Shown piece by piece: positions 1-10,304 of a stretch of 38,333 nt of DNA (position 1 is its first letter; the number at the start of each line of letters is the position of its first letter). The notes below the pieces were generated by a model that did not search any database, had not been told where the DNA came from, and saw nothing but the letters and a program-made list of their open reading frames with translations. This DNA is from Bolinopsis microptera (lineage: Eukaryota; Ctenophora; Tentaculata; Lobata; Bolinopsidae): contig NW_026971819.1 of the NCBI RefSeq assembly GCF_026151205.1, forward strand, positions 1 through 38,333. The letters are read 5' to 3'. A program made the translations under genes and the position numbers.

Positions 1-763
1 TAAAATTTAAAATTTAGCAAAAGATGTCTAATTTTTAAATAGTTGGTTACAGTTTATGACAGTACTGGCATGACCAATTTTATTGTGGCTGGTAAAAGGA
101 CCCAGTTGCCTGTAAGGGCTTTACCGAACCCCTGGGGACCACAATGTGATAGGATCAAGCCAGATGTTTCTATGTAGAGCAATTTATTTATTTCGGAGCT
201 ATGGTTACGTGGTATAGCTGGTGGTCATGTTTAAAGGTCAGTTTATCCTTGTGTGCTAATTAACCATTACATTATCCATTACATTATCCATTACATTATC
301 CATTACATTATCCATTACATCCAGATGCTTAGTGATGTGAGTAAATCATGCCCTTCTACAATATATAACGTTTAACTATAAATTTGTTTTTACCACAGAA
401 ACTGTGGCACTACTCTCATTGATAGTTTAAGCGTTTTTTCCCCAGCACTACTACACAACAAAAACCTGTCGGCCCACCGAGGAAACACAGTCGCAGAACA
501 AAAAACCCATTGCTTTAACTGCGACGCATGAACAGTGGAATGCAAAATGAATGCCGGGTTTAGGGTTACAGTATAAGCAATATTTATACTTTGATATCAC
601 GAAATCGTAAGCAACTCGTTACAACATGCATTGCAGTATCGTCAATTACGATCATCATTGATAAATTTTTTAAAAACTTAATTTTAATTTTTCTATTAAT
701 TCAAAATTATTTCGTGTTTAAAAGCAAACTTCACATAGCCATGTGTCTACGCGTACTGCGTGA
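1..763. other. AT-rich stretch with no recognisable gene
   Basis: I see no convincing exon on either strand. The one open frame, at 591-827 on the plus strand, starts at a non-ATG codon, is low-complexity and runs into the inverted-repeat block that follows, so I do not call it. The only structured piece is the 12-bp tandem repeat at 264-320. Confidence 0.5.
264..320. repeat. 12-bp tandem repeat, 4.75 copies
   Basis: The unit CCATTACATTAT is repeated head to tail without error four times, followed by nine bases of a fifth copy. It looks like a short minisatellite, and copy number is likely to vary between individuals. Confidence 0.9.
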
Positions 764-1243
764 CGCGCTTGTTTCACAAGTAGGTCGCGCGCTACTGCAA
801 GCGAAAGGGCTCTGGTTAGAGCAATAAGCAAACAAAATTTTAATTTATTTATATTACAGTGAAATTTTCAAAACAATAAATTAATGAACAATGTTTACTT
901 GATTGACGATTTCAATCCTTCGCAGTTCGGCGTTGCCCAATGGTGCATTTCACTTAACCATGTGCTTTCGCGCCAATTCGGGCGCACTTATTTCACAAGT
1001 CAAGAAATAAGTGCCCGCCGTGAGGCTAGTGCTAGCGCAAGGGCTTTGGATAGAGCAAATGGTGCATGACTGCCGATTTAACGGTTGCTATAACCAAAGC
1101 CCTCTTGCTTACCTGGGGACCTCAGGCTATTAATAGAGATTAGGCGGAATGACAGGCTGAGCGCGGCCCAGTAACCCTCTTGCTTGCAGTAGCGCGCGAC
1201 CGCCGAAGGCGGCAAAGTATATTTTATTTGTGAAACAAGCGCG
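764..1243. repeat. GC-rich inverted-repeat block, possible decayed DNA transposon
   Basis: The left arm (about 764-818) contains GCGCTTGTTTCACAAG, then TCGCGCGCTACTGCAAGC. The right arm (about 1172-1243) carries the same pieces in reverse complement, with an extra insert between them. A third, diverged copy in direct orientation lies at about 981-1060 and again ends near GGATAGAGCAA. CpG content is far above the surroundings. The layout suggests a foldback or nested non-autonomous DNA transposon. No target duplication was found and no transposase is present. The open frame at 884-1069 lies inside this repeat and is not called a gene. Confidence 0.55.
1109..1170 (+). repeat. Dispersed repeat, copy A (partner at 16051-16124)
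   Basis: This segment matches the reverse complement of 16051-16124. Both share TTACCTGGGGACC, then CAGGCTATTA, then GGAATGACAGGCTGAGCGC in the same order. The second copy has about ten extra bases in the middle. It is probably a fragment of a dispersed mobile element. Confidence 0.7.
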
Positions 1244-1689
1244 GTTCAGTAGTGTATCGTGTCAAAATGTTTACTTTTGCGTCAGAACGTTCATGGTTCA
1301 TACGCGGCGCAAAATAGTATTTTTGCGCGGCATTTTCTAATTTATATATTACAGCTTTGCTAAAATAATAATGAATGTAGTACAGCATAATGCATTATTT
1401 TGTGCGCGGCGCAGCCACGGCACGCAGTAATGCTGTCTGGTAAACGTTAAATACTAGTGGAGCCGCGGCAAAGTACTAAAATGCGCGGGCAATTCTAAAA
1501 TTTATAATGTCGCCGCGCCTCACGTCGTGTATTATTAGACAACAACATCAAATTCACTGTCCATATTTTGTAACAAAATCTAAAATTTCATAATACATGG
1601 TGTTGTATATGTTTTAATATCACTATAACTAAAGCGGACAAGCTTTTTATTTTACAACAATATCATTCGGTCTCCTTGTCACTGTAACA
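1244..1689. other. CpG-rich then AT-rich non-coding stretch
   Basis: The stretch holds several GCGCGG/CCGCGC words (about 1300-1520) with AT-rich spacers, continuing the character of the inverted-repeat block. No exon is seen. It may be the rest of the same repeat family or an unmethylated CpG cluster. Confidence 0.4.
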
Positions 1690-2255
1690 CTTTGAAAGAA
1701 ACACGAAGATTGAACAGCGAGACAGAGAATGGACAGTGAGACAGAAATTGAACAGTCAGACAGGGAATGAACACCGAGAAAGATTGATAGGTAAGACAGG
1801 GAATTGACTCTAAAATAGAGAATGAACACTGATGCAGAGATTGAATAATGAGACGGAGAATTAACGTCGAGACAGGAATGAACAGTGATTTAATAGTTAA
1901 ACAAAGAATGATCACTGAGAAAGAGATTGAATAGTTAAACAAATAATGAACGTCGAGACAGATTGAATAGTGAGACGGAGAATGAACGTCGAGACAGAGA
2001 ATGAACATTGAGACAGATTGAATAGTGAGACGGAGAATGAACGTCGAGACAGAGAATGAACATTGAGACAGATTAAATAGTCAGACGGAGAATAAATGTC
2101 GAGACAGAGAATGAACGCTGAGACAAAGATTGAATAGTTAAACAAGAAAATGAACACTGAGACAGAGATTGAATAGTTAAACAGAGAATGAACGTTGAGA
2201 CCGATTGAATAGTGAGATGGAGACAGATCGAATAGTTAGACGGAGAATATCATAA
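1690..2255. repeat. Minisatellite with ~19-bp subunits in ~55-bp units
   Basis: Degenerate repeats of a subunit close to GAGACAGAGAATGAACGT alternate with GAGACAGATTGAATAGT. Between about 1972 and 2085 three subunits form a 55-bp higher-order unit repeated almost exactly. The Ser/Leu/Phe-rich open frames on the minus strand here are translations of the repeat, not genes. Confidence 0.85.
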
Positions 2256-2345
2256 TATGGTTAGTTTAATATCTAATATCTAAAATGATTGCACGGCTTT
2301 TAAAGTAATATATTATCAAACATTATCTTATCTATGTTATCTAAT

Positions 2346-2644
2346 TTAGTTTCTTTTGTAAATATAGGATGCCACATCATTGACGGTATCTGACAGTTTC
2401 TTATATAATAATGCACAGACATCATCGTCCATCACGTCAAACTCAGGATCATTAACGAAGGAAGTTATTCTGTTTGAAAGCTCCCGCCAATCTCCTTTAT
2501 AGTCTATGTCCCGTTTCTTCTTTCTTTTATCCCCATTTCCTCCAACCTCATCATCTTCTACTTCTTCATCCTCGTCTTCTGATGCTGGATAATCGCAGCA
2601 TTTGTTTACATCTGCATCAGCTGGCCATATCCCAATATCACTTC
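2346..2644 (-). CDS. Terminal exon of an unrecognised gene (acidic/basic C-terminus)
   Basis: I do not recognise the protein. On the minus strand the sequence TTATTTTTGCAG, a good 3' splice site, ends at 2645. It is followed by an open frame entered in phase 1 and closed by TAA at 2348-2346, about 98 residues. The product has a strongly acidic run (EDEDEEVEDDEV), a basic run (KRKKKR) and a predicted helical tail ending in KRN. The mix of ordinary residues and charge blocks, plus a clean acceptor, argues for real coding sequence. It joins in phase with the exon at 2835-2952, since G plus GA gives glycine. The acidic and basic runs could be a nuclear or binding tail, but that is a guess. Confidence 0.55.
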
Positions 2645-2834
2645 CTGCAAAAATAATATCGGATTTTATATTTTGACTATTATAAGAATTGGAAGCAAAG
2701 CAATAGGGAAAACCTGGCAAACCCTGCGGAGATGTGATTTATGAGTCTGATGGCAGAGAGTGATAACCCACTTTAACAGACAAAATTATCTTTGTCTTTC
2801 CAACCCTGATAACAACCAGGGTCCACACGGATAC

Positions 2835-2952
2835 CTCGCCTCGGAGGTCGAAGTAATGCCCTGCCTTTGATATTGATAATAATATTTACTGTTGGAAACT
2901 TCATATTTTCTCTACTAGCAGGCTCCACACCTCCTACATCGACGCGGACGCA
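2835..2952 (-). CDS. Probable internal exon of the same unrecognised gene
   Basis: The minus-strand frame reads CVRVDVGGVEPASRENMKF, then a VNIIINIKG segment and RPPRRG. The proposed donor is GAG|GTATCC at 2834, which leaves phase 1 and fits the next exon. The acceptor is uncertain. CAG at 2953 is the best site by sequence, but its phase does not fit the upstream exon at 3058-3269. An AG a few codons further in would fit phase 2 but has a weak pyrimidine tract. Either the boundary is one of those, or the two exons are not adjacent in the transcript. Confidence 0.4.
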
Positions 2953-3057
2953 CTGCCATAGCACATGAACGAGTTATGAACCTCAATTTTGTCTTGTCTA
3001 TTCAAATTGGAATGTAAACATGCATACAGATCAATTTAACAGACCTTTATCTTTTAC

Positions 3058-3269
3058 GAAGAACAGTATGTTTCTGTAATATTCAGGTAGGTCCTCCCAT
3101 TGCATTTCATTAAACCATCATCAATAGCTTGAAAAATATGTCTGCAGGTGCAAGTTGGTCCTCTGATGTTCAGTTGGTGGGGCTCAGACCGGTGAGAGGA
3201 TTTCACATAGAATACTCCATCAACGACCTTGCACACTTTGCTTGACCGTTTACCTTCTAAAATTACTGG
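3058..3269 (-). CDS. Probable internal exon, cysteine-containing unknown protein
   Basis: The minus-strand open frame starts after an acceptor AACAACAG (ending at 3270) and ends at a donor TTC|GTAAAAG (3057), giving 212 bp or 70 codons plus two bases. The product has several cysteines (GPTCTCRHIF, LMKCNGRTYLNI), a glycosylation sequon (NIT) and alternating hydrophobic positions, as in an extracellular beta-rich domain. I cannot name the family. It lies on the same strand as, and 105 bp upstream of, the exon at 2835-2952. Confidence 0.5.
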
Positions 3270-3497
3270 CTGTTGTTCAAAAAATCAAACCAAGAGAGAA
3301 CACATAATATTTTGTCGCTTTATAATTCAAATTATTACAAAAAAATACTCGATTCTCCAGAAATTTGCCTTGCACATATTATGTAGTGATATAGCACCAA
3401 GTTAGTGTCGTCGTTTTAAGCGGGTTTGAAACTTTTAACTCACCCTTATCGTATTTCAGTCGAAGTTTTCTCTCCTTTTTCCACCAATCCCAGAGAA

Positions 3498-4477
3498 GTT
3501 TAGTGGAAGAGTAATTAATGAAGGAAACGTTGAGTAACACTGATGAAGACAGAGAGTTACCACTAAATGGGAGAGTAACTTCTGAAGGAAATGTCTAGAG
3601 TAACACTGATGAAGATAGAGAGTTAACACTGATTGGGAGAATAACTACTGAGGGAAAGACAGAGAAGTTAACAGAGAGTTAACTCTCAGTGTGAGAGTAA
3701 CTACTGAGTACTGAGGGAAATGTAGAATAACACTGATGAAGACAGAGAGTTAATACTGAGTGGGAGAGTAGCTACTGAGGGAAATATAGAATAACACTGA
3801 TGAAGACAGAGGTAATACTTAGTGGGAGAGTAACTACTGAGCATGAGGGAAATGTAGAGTATCACTGACAAAGACAGAGAGTTAATACTGAGTGAGGGAA
3901 TAACTTCTGAAGGAAATGTCTAGAGTAACACTGATGAAGATAGAGAGTTAACACTGATTGGGAGAATAACTACTGAGGGAAAGACAGAGAAGTTAACAGA
4001 GAGTTAACTCTCAGTGTGAGAGTAACTACTGAGTACTGAGGGAAATGTAGAATAACACTGATGAAGACAGAGAGTTAATACTGAGTGGAAGAGTAGCTAC
4101 TGAGGGAAATATATAGTAACACTGACGAAGACAGAGTTAATACTGAGTGGGAGAATAACTACTGAGGGAAATGTAGAGTAATACTGACGAAGACAGAGAG
4201 TTAATACTGAGTGGGAGAATAACTACTGAGCAAAATATAGAGTAACACTGACAAAGACAGAGAGTTAACTCTCAGTGTGATAGTAACTACTGAGGGAAAT
4301 ATAGAGTAACACTGACGAAGACAGAGAGTTAATACTGAGTGGGAGAATAACTAAGATGAGAGAAATGTAGAGTAACACTGATGACGACAGAGAGTTAAAA
4401 CTGAGTGAAAGAGTAACTACTGAGAGAAATGTAGAGTTACACTGATAGAGACAGAGAGTTAACTCTCAGTGTGAGAG
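3498..4477. repeat. ~64-bp satellite, left block
   Basis: Tandem units close to GAGTAACACTGATGAAGACA followed by GAGAGTTAATACTGAGTGGG and AATAACTACTGAGGGAAATG. A higher-order period of 325 bp is visible: the ATGTCTAGAG variant at 3591 recurs at 3916 with the same neighbours. The same satellite resumes at 10305, so this block and the right block were one array before the insertion at 4478-10304. Confidence 0.93.
4472..4477. other. Target site duplication, left copy (TGAGAG)
   Basis: TGAGAG stands directly outside the G-run of the inserted element and again directly outside the C-run at 10305-10310. The uninterrupted satellite at 11088-11105 has a single TGAGAG in the same context (CAGTG before, TAACTATACTG after), which proves the duplication. 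Confidence 0.88.
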
Positions 4478-4512
4478 GGGGGGGGGGGGGGGGGGTCCGT
4501 AGCAATTTTTGG
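4478..4512 (+). repeat. Left terminal inverted repeat of the element
   Basis: Eighteen G residues (4478-4495) then TCCGTAGCAATTTTTGG (4496-4512). It pairs exactly with 10269-10304 apart from one base in run length. Similarity continues imperfectly inward (GGCAAC words). Confidence 0.88.
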
Positions 4513-4524
4513 GAATTTTTGGCA

Positions 4525-4608
4525 ACCTCTTTTTTTGGAAATTTTGAAAATTCATGTGAAAGGTTGCCAAAAATTGCCAAAAATTGCCAAAAGTTGCCAA
4601 AAATAGTG
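4525..4608 (+). repeat. Left subterminal repeats (TTGCCAAAAA)
   Basis: Four consecutive copies of TTGCCAAAAA or TTGCCAAAAG (about 4563-4604) follow one inverted copy (TTTTTGGCAACC near 4516-4528). The right end carries the same words near 10200-10230 and 10266-10276. Such arrays are usual transposase-binding sites in TIR elements. That role is inferred here. Confidence 0.65.
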
Positions 4609-4644
4609 ATTTCCCGTTAACTTTACCCCAGAATTTTAGATACC

Positions 4645-7600
4645 GAGGAGGACTGAGGAGGAGGAGGACTGAGAAGGAGGAGAACTGAGGAGAACCGAGG
4701 ACTGAGGAGGAGGAGGAGGACTCGGGGAGGACTGAGGAGAAAGATGAGGAGGAGGACTGAGGAGGAGGAGTATTGGGGAGACTGAGGATGAGGACTGAGG
4801 AGGGGGACTGAGGAGGAAGAGGGGAGGCGGAGGAGGACTGAGGAGGATGACTGATGAGGAATGATAAGGAGAAGGAGGTGAAGGAGGAAGGTTAAGGAGA
4901 AGAGGAGAAAGATGACTGAGGAGGAGGAGGAGGAGAAGGACTGAGGAGGAGGAGGAGGACCTATGAAGAGGAGGAGGAGGACCCAGGAGCAGGATGACTG
5001 AGGAGAAGGACTGATGAGGAGAAGGAGGACTGAGGAGGAGGAGAAGGAGAAGGACTGAAGAGGAGAAGGAGGACCCAGGACGAGGAGGAGGAGGAGGAGG
5101 ACTGAGGAGGAGGCTTGAAGAGGAGGACTGAGGAGGAGAAGGAGGACTGATGAGGAGGATAAGGATGACTTGGGGGAGAATGAGGGTGACTGGGGGAGGA
5201 CTGAGGAGGAGGAGGACTAAGGAGGAGGAAGAGGAGAAGGACTGGGGAGGAGAAGGAGGAGGAGGACTGAGGAGGAGAAGGGCCCAGGAGGAGGACGAGG
5301 ACTGAGGAGGAGAAGGAGGAGGAGGACTGATGAGGAGGACTGAGGAGGAGAAGGAGGAGGAGGACTGATGAGGAGGACTAAGGACGAGGAGGAGGAGGAC
5401 TGAGGAGGAGGACTGAGGAGGAGGACTGAGGAGGAGAATTGAGGAGGAGGAGGAGGACTGAGGAGGAGGACTTAAGAGGACTGATGAGGAGGAGAAGGAG
5501 GTGGATGAAGAGAACTGAGAAGGAGGACTGAGGAGGACTGGTGAGGAGAAGGAGGAGGACTGAGGAGGAGGAGGAGGAGGAGAAGGACTAAGGAGGAGGA
5601 GGAGGAGAAGGACTAAGGAGGATAACTGAGGAGGAGGACAGAGGAGGAGAAGGAGAAGGACTGAGGAGGAGAAGGAGGAACAAGGAGGAGGACCCAAGAG
5701 GAGGAGCAGGAAGAGGACTGAGGATGAGGATGAGGGTGGCTGGGGGAGGACTGAGGAGGAGGAGGAGGACTGAGGAGGTGGAAGAGGAGAAGGACTGAGG
5801 AGGAGGAGGAGGACTGAGGAGAAAGATGAGGAGGAAGACTGAGGAGAAAGATGAGGAGGAGGACTGAGGAGGAGGAAGAGGAGGACTGAGGAGAACTGAG
5901 GAGAACGGGAAGGGGAGGAGGAGGAGTAAAACTGAGGAGGACTGAGGAGAAGGAGGAGGAGGACAGAGGAAGAAGACTGAAGAGGGAGACTGAGGAGGAG
6001 GAGGGGAGGCGGAGGAGAACTGAGGAGGATGACTGATGAGGAATGATGAGGAGAATGAGGTAGATTCATGAGGAGGATGAGGGGGACTAAGGAGGAGGAG
6101 GAGAAGAAAGAGGACTGGTGAAAAGGATTGATGAGGAGGAGGAGGATCAGGATGACCCAGGAGGAGGATGTAAGAGGAGAAGGAGGAGGACTGAGGAGGA
6201 TGAGGACTGAGGAGGAGGAGGAGGACTGAGGAGGATGGCTGAGGGGGATGACTGAGAGGGAGGAGGAGGAGTAAACTGAGGAGGACTGAGGAGAAGGAGG
6301 AGGAGGACTGAAGAGGTGGACTGAGGAAGAGGAGGGGAGGCGGAGGAGGAATTAGAAGGATGACTGATGACTGGTGAGGAGGGGAAGTAGGTGGATGAGG
6401 AGAATGAGGAGGACTAAGGAGGAGGAGAAAGAGGACTGGTGATGGGGATTGATGAGGAGGAGGAGGAGGACTGATAAGGAGGAGGAGGAGGAGGACTGAG
6501 GAGTAGGAGTAGGAGGATGACCCAGGAGGATCAGGATGACCCAGGAGGAGGACCCAGGAGGAGGAGGAGGCAGAGGACTGAGGAGGATGACTAAGGAGGA
6601 GGAGGACTGAGGAGGAGGAGGAGGAGGACTGAGAAGGAGGAGGACTGAGGAGAACTGAGGAGGAGGAGGAGGACGGAATAGGAGGAGGAGGAGGGGGACT
6701 GGGGAGGACTGAGGAGGGGGACTAAGGAGGACTGAGGAGGAGGAGGACTAAGGAGAAATATGAGGAGGACTGAGGAGAAGGAGGATGAGGACTGAGGAGG
6801 ACTGAGGAGGGGGACTAAGGAGGACTGAGGAGGAGGAGGACTAAGGAGAAATATGAGGAGGACTGAGGAGGAGGATGAGGACTGAGGAGGAGGAGGACTG
6901 AGGAGGATGGCTGAGGAGGATGACTGAGAGGGAGGAGGAGGAGTAAAACTGAGGAGGACTGAGGAGAAGGAGGATGACGACTGAGGAGGACTGAGGAGGA
7001 GGAGGGGAGGCGGAGGAGGACTGAGGAGGATGACTGATGAGGAATGATGAGGAGGCGAAGGAGGTGGATGAGGAGGACTAAGGAGAAGGAGGAGGAGAAG
7101 GAGGACTGGTGAAGAGGATTAATGAGGAGGAGGAGGAGGACTGATGAGGAGGAGGAGGACTGAGGAGAACTGAGGAGGACAGGAGGAGGAGGACAGAGGA
7201 AGAGGACTGAAGAGGGAGACTGAGGAGGAGGAGGACTGAGGAGGATGACTGATGAGGAATGATGAGGAGAATGAGGTGGATGAGGAGGATGAGGAGGATT
7301 AAGGAGGAGGAGGAGAAGAAAGAGGACTGGTGAAAAGGATTGATGAGGAGGAGGATCAGGATGACCCAGGACGAGGATATAGGAGGAGGAGGAGGACTGA
7401 GGAGGATGACTGAGGAGGAGGACTGAGGAGGAGGATGAGGAGGATGAGGACTGAGGAGGAGGAGGAGGACTGAGGAGGATGGCTGAGGGGGATGACTGAG
7501 AGGGAGGAGGAGTAAACTGAGGAGGACTGAGGAGAAGGAGGAGGAGGACTGAAGAGGGGGACTGAGGAAGAGGAGGGGAGGCGGAGGAGGATTGAGAAGG

Positions 7601-9973
7601 ATGACTGATGACTGGTGAGGAGGGGAAGAAGGTGGATGAGGAGAATGAGGAGGACTAATGGAGGAGGAGAAAGAGGACTGGGATGGGATTGATGAGGAGG
7701 AGGAGGAGGACTGATAAGGAGGAGGAGGAGGACTGAGGAGTAAGAGTAGGAGGATGACCCAGGAGGATCAGGTTGACCCAGGAGGAGGACTGAGGAGGAG
7801 GAGGAGGCGGAGGACTGAGGAGGATGACTAAGGAGGAGGAGGACTGAGGAGGAGGAGGAGGAGGACTGAGAAGGAGGAGGACTAAGGAGGAGGAGGACTG
7901 AGGAGGAGGAGGAGGAGGACTGAGAAGGAGGAGGACTAAGGAGAACTGAGGAGGAGGAGGAGGACGGAATAGGAGGAGGACTGGGGAGGACTGAGGAGTG
8001 AGGAGGGGGACTAAGGAGGACTGAGGAGGAGGAGGACTAAGGAGAAATATGAGGAGGACTGAGGAGGAGGATGAGGACTGAGGAGGAGGACTGAGGAGGA
8101 GGGCTGAGGAGGATGACTGAGAGGGAGGAGGAGGAGTAAAACTGAGGAGGACTGAGGAGAAGGAGGATGAGGACTGAGGAGGACTGAGGAGGGGGACTAA
8201 GGAGGACTGAGGAGGAGGAGGACTAAGGAGAAATATGAGGAGGACTGAGGAGGAGGATGAGGACTGAGGAGGAGGAGGAGGACTGAGGAGGAGGAGGAGG
8301 ACTGAGGAGGATGGCTGAGGAGAAGGAGGATGAGGACTGAGGAGGACTGAGGAGTAGGACTGAAGAGGGGGACTGAGGAGGAGGGAGGCGGAGGAGCACT
8401 GAGGAGGATGACTGATGAGGAATGATGAGGAGGCGAAGGAGGTGGATGAGGAGGATGAGGAGGACTAAGGAGAAGGAGGAGAAGGAGGACTGGTGAAGAG
8501 GAATTAATGAGGAGGCGGACTGATGAGGAGGAGGAGGACTGAAGAGGAGGATCAGGAGAACTGAGGAGTATTTCGGACTGAGGAGTAGGAGTAGGAGGAT
8601 GACTGAGGAGGGGAGGAGGAAGAGGACTGAGGAGGACCCAGGAGGAGGACCCATGAGGAGGACTGAGGAGGATGACTGAGGAGGAAGAAGACTGAGTAGG
8701 AGGAGGACTGAGGAGAACTGAGGAGGAGGAGGACTAAATATGAGGAGGAGGAGGGGGACTGGGGGAGGACTGAGGAGGGGGACGGAGGAGGACTGATGAG
8801 GATGAGGACTGAGGACGGAGGAGGAGGACTGAGGGGGATGGCTGAGGAGGATGACTGAGAGGGAGGAGGAGGAGGAGTAAAACTGAGGAGGACTGAGGAG
8901 AAGGAGGATGAGGGCTGAGGAGGAGGACTGAAGAGGGGGACTGAGGAGGAGGAGGGGAGGCGGAGGAGGACGACTGATGAGGAATGATGAGGAGGGGAAG
9001 GAGGTGGATGAGGAGGATGAGGAGGACTAAGGAGAGGAGGAGGAGAAGGAGGAGGACTGAGGAGAACTGAGGAGGAGGACTGACTAGGAGGAGGAGGGGG
9101 ACTGGGGAGGACTGAGGAGGAGGACTGAGGAGGACTGAGGAGGAGGACTAAGGAAAACGATGAGGAGGAGGAGTGAGGAGGAGGAGGAGGAGGACTAAGG
9201 AGGACTGAAGAGGAGGAGGATGAAAAGGAGGATGACTGAAAGGAGGGGGAGGAGGAGGAGGGGAGGAGGAGGACTGAGGAGGATGGCTGAGGAGGTTGAC
9301 TGAGGAGGAGGACTGACAGGGAGGAGGAGGAGGAGGAAGACTGAGGAGGAGGAGGAGGTAAAGGACTGAAGAGGAGAAGGAGGAGGAGGAGGAGGATGAC
9401 TGATGAGGAATGATGAGGAGGCGAATGAGGTGGATGAGGAGGATGAGGAGGACTAAGGAGGAGGAGGAGAAGAAAAAGGACTGGTGAAAAGGATTGATGA
9501 GGAGGAGGAGGATCAGGATGACCCAGGAGGAGGATATAAGAGGAGGACTGAGGAGGATGACTGAGGAGGAGGACTGAGGAGGAGGAGGAGGACCCAGGAG
9601 GAGGACCCAGGTGGAGGACTGAGGAGGAGGAAGAGGAGGAGGACTAAGGAGAACGATGAGAAGGAATACTGAGGAGGAGGATTGAGGACTGAAGAGGAGG
9701 AGGATGAAAAGGAGGAGGAATGAGTAGGAGGGGGAGGAGGAGGAGGGGGAGGAGGAGGACTGAGGAGGAGGACCGAGGAGGACTGAGGAGGATGGCTGAG
9801 GAGGTTGACTGAGGAGGAGGACTGACAGGGAGGAGGAAGACTGAGGAGGAGGAGGAGGTAAAGGACTGAAGAGGAGAAGGAGGAGGAGGACCCAGGAGGA
9901 GGACCCAGGAGGAGGACTGAGGAGGAGGAAGAGGAGTAGGAGGAAGAGGAGGAAGAGGAGGAGGAGGAGGAAG
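4645..9973 (+). repeat. 5.3-kb GGA-rich satellite (GAGGAGGACTGAGGAG)n
   Basis: Almost pure purine on the plus strand, built from GAGGAG triplets punctuated by ACTGAGG, with variants such as GACCCAGG and GATGACTGA. Higher-order copies are visible. The block beginning GGCTGAGGGGGATGACTGAG at 6237 recurs at 7491 (offset 1,254), and GGATGGCTGAGGAGGTTGAC at 9281 recurs at 9790 (offset 509). The long minus-strand frames at 4636-6069, 8223-8654 and 9148-10170 are Ser/Pro/Leu repeats with no domain and are not genes. A polypurine tract of this size can form triplex or G-rich folded structures. Confidence 0.93.
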
Positions 9974-10027
9974 CATCTAAATGTTATTTCCATTTTTGTT
10001 ATTTTTTGTCCGTTTTTGTCCGCTCTA

Positions 10028-10072
10028 TTTTTTGTCCGTTTTGAAAATATAGGGTACCAAACGGACAAAAAA
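10028..10072. repeat. 14-bp hairpin inside the element
   Basis: TTTTTTGTCCGTTT (10028-10041) is the exact inverse of AAACGGACAAAAAA (10059-10072), with a 17-base loop. Two more direct TTTTGTCCG copies lie just to the left. Confidence 0.8.
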
Positions 10073-10101
10073 CATGAGCCCCCCCTCTTTTTATCACTTT
10101 T

Positions 10102-10141
10102 TATCACTTCTAAGGCACTTAAAGGTGCTTTAGAAGTGATA
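10102..10141. repeat. 40-bp near-perfect palindrome inside the element
   Basis: Arms TATCACTTCTAAGGCACT (10102-10119) and its inverse (10124-10141) pair with one mismatch around a 4-base loop. It lies between the GGA array and the right subterminal repeats. Confidence 0.8.
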
Positions 10142-10268
10142 ATTAGGAGCCAATTAGCAACTGTTTTCAACAGAATTTTGTTTTCCGAATTTAATTATTT
10201 TTGGAAACTTTTGGCAACTTTTGGCAACCTTTTAATTACGGAAATTTTGTAAATTTAGGTGAAAGTTG

Positions 10269-10304
10269 CCAAAAATTGCTACGGACCCCCCCCCCCCCCC
10301 CCCC
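10269..10304 (-). repeat. Right terminal inverted repeat of the element
   Basis: CCAAAAATTGCTACGGA (10269-10285) followed by nineteen C (10286-10304), the reverse complement of the left end. TGAGAG follows at 10305-10310 as the second copy of the target duplication. Confidence 0.88.

Larger units (their letters stand above)
4478..10304. mobile_element. 5.8-kb TIR element with G-run/C-run ends and a GGA satellite core
   Basis: The element is 5,827 bp. Its left end is 18 G then TCCGTAGCAATTTTTGG; its right end is the exact reverse complement followed by 19 C. Inside the ends lie subterminal repeats of TTGCCAAAAA, in opposite orientation on the two sides. The insertion is flanked by a 6-bp duplication and sits in the ~64-bp satellite, whose empty site survives at 11093. 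No transposase is encoded: the long Pro/Ser/Leu frames on the minus strand only translate the GGA array. This is therefore a non-autonomous DNA transposon. Six-base duplications are known for a few superfamilies (IS3EU, Dada, Polinton), but the ends do not let me assign one. Confidence 0.85.

Noticed and set aside
1647-2157. Minus-strand ORFs over the 1690-2255 minisatellite
   Set aside because: Overlapping frames in more than one phase with the same repeating residues; they arise from the repeat.
4636-6069. Long minus-strand ORF of 477 codons, and similar ones at 8223-8654, 9148-10170 and 9644-9976
   Set aside because: They are Ser/Pro/Leu translations of the GGA satellite. The repeat unit seldom makes a stop in that frame. 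No domain, no splice sites and no normal composition.
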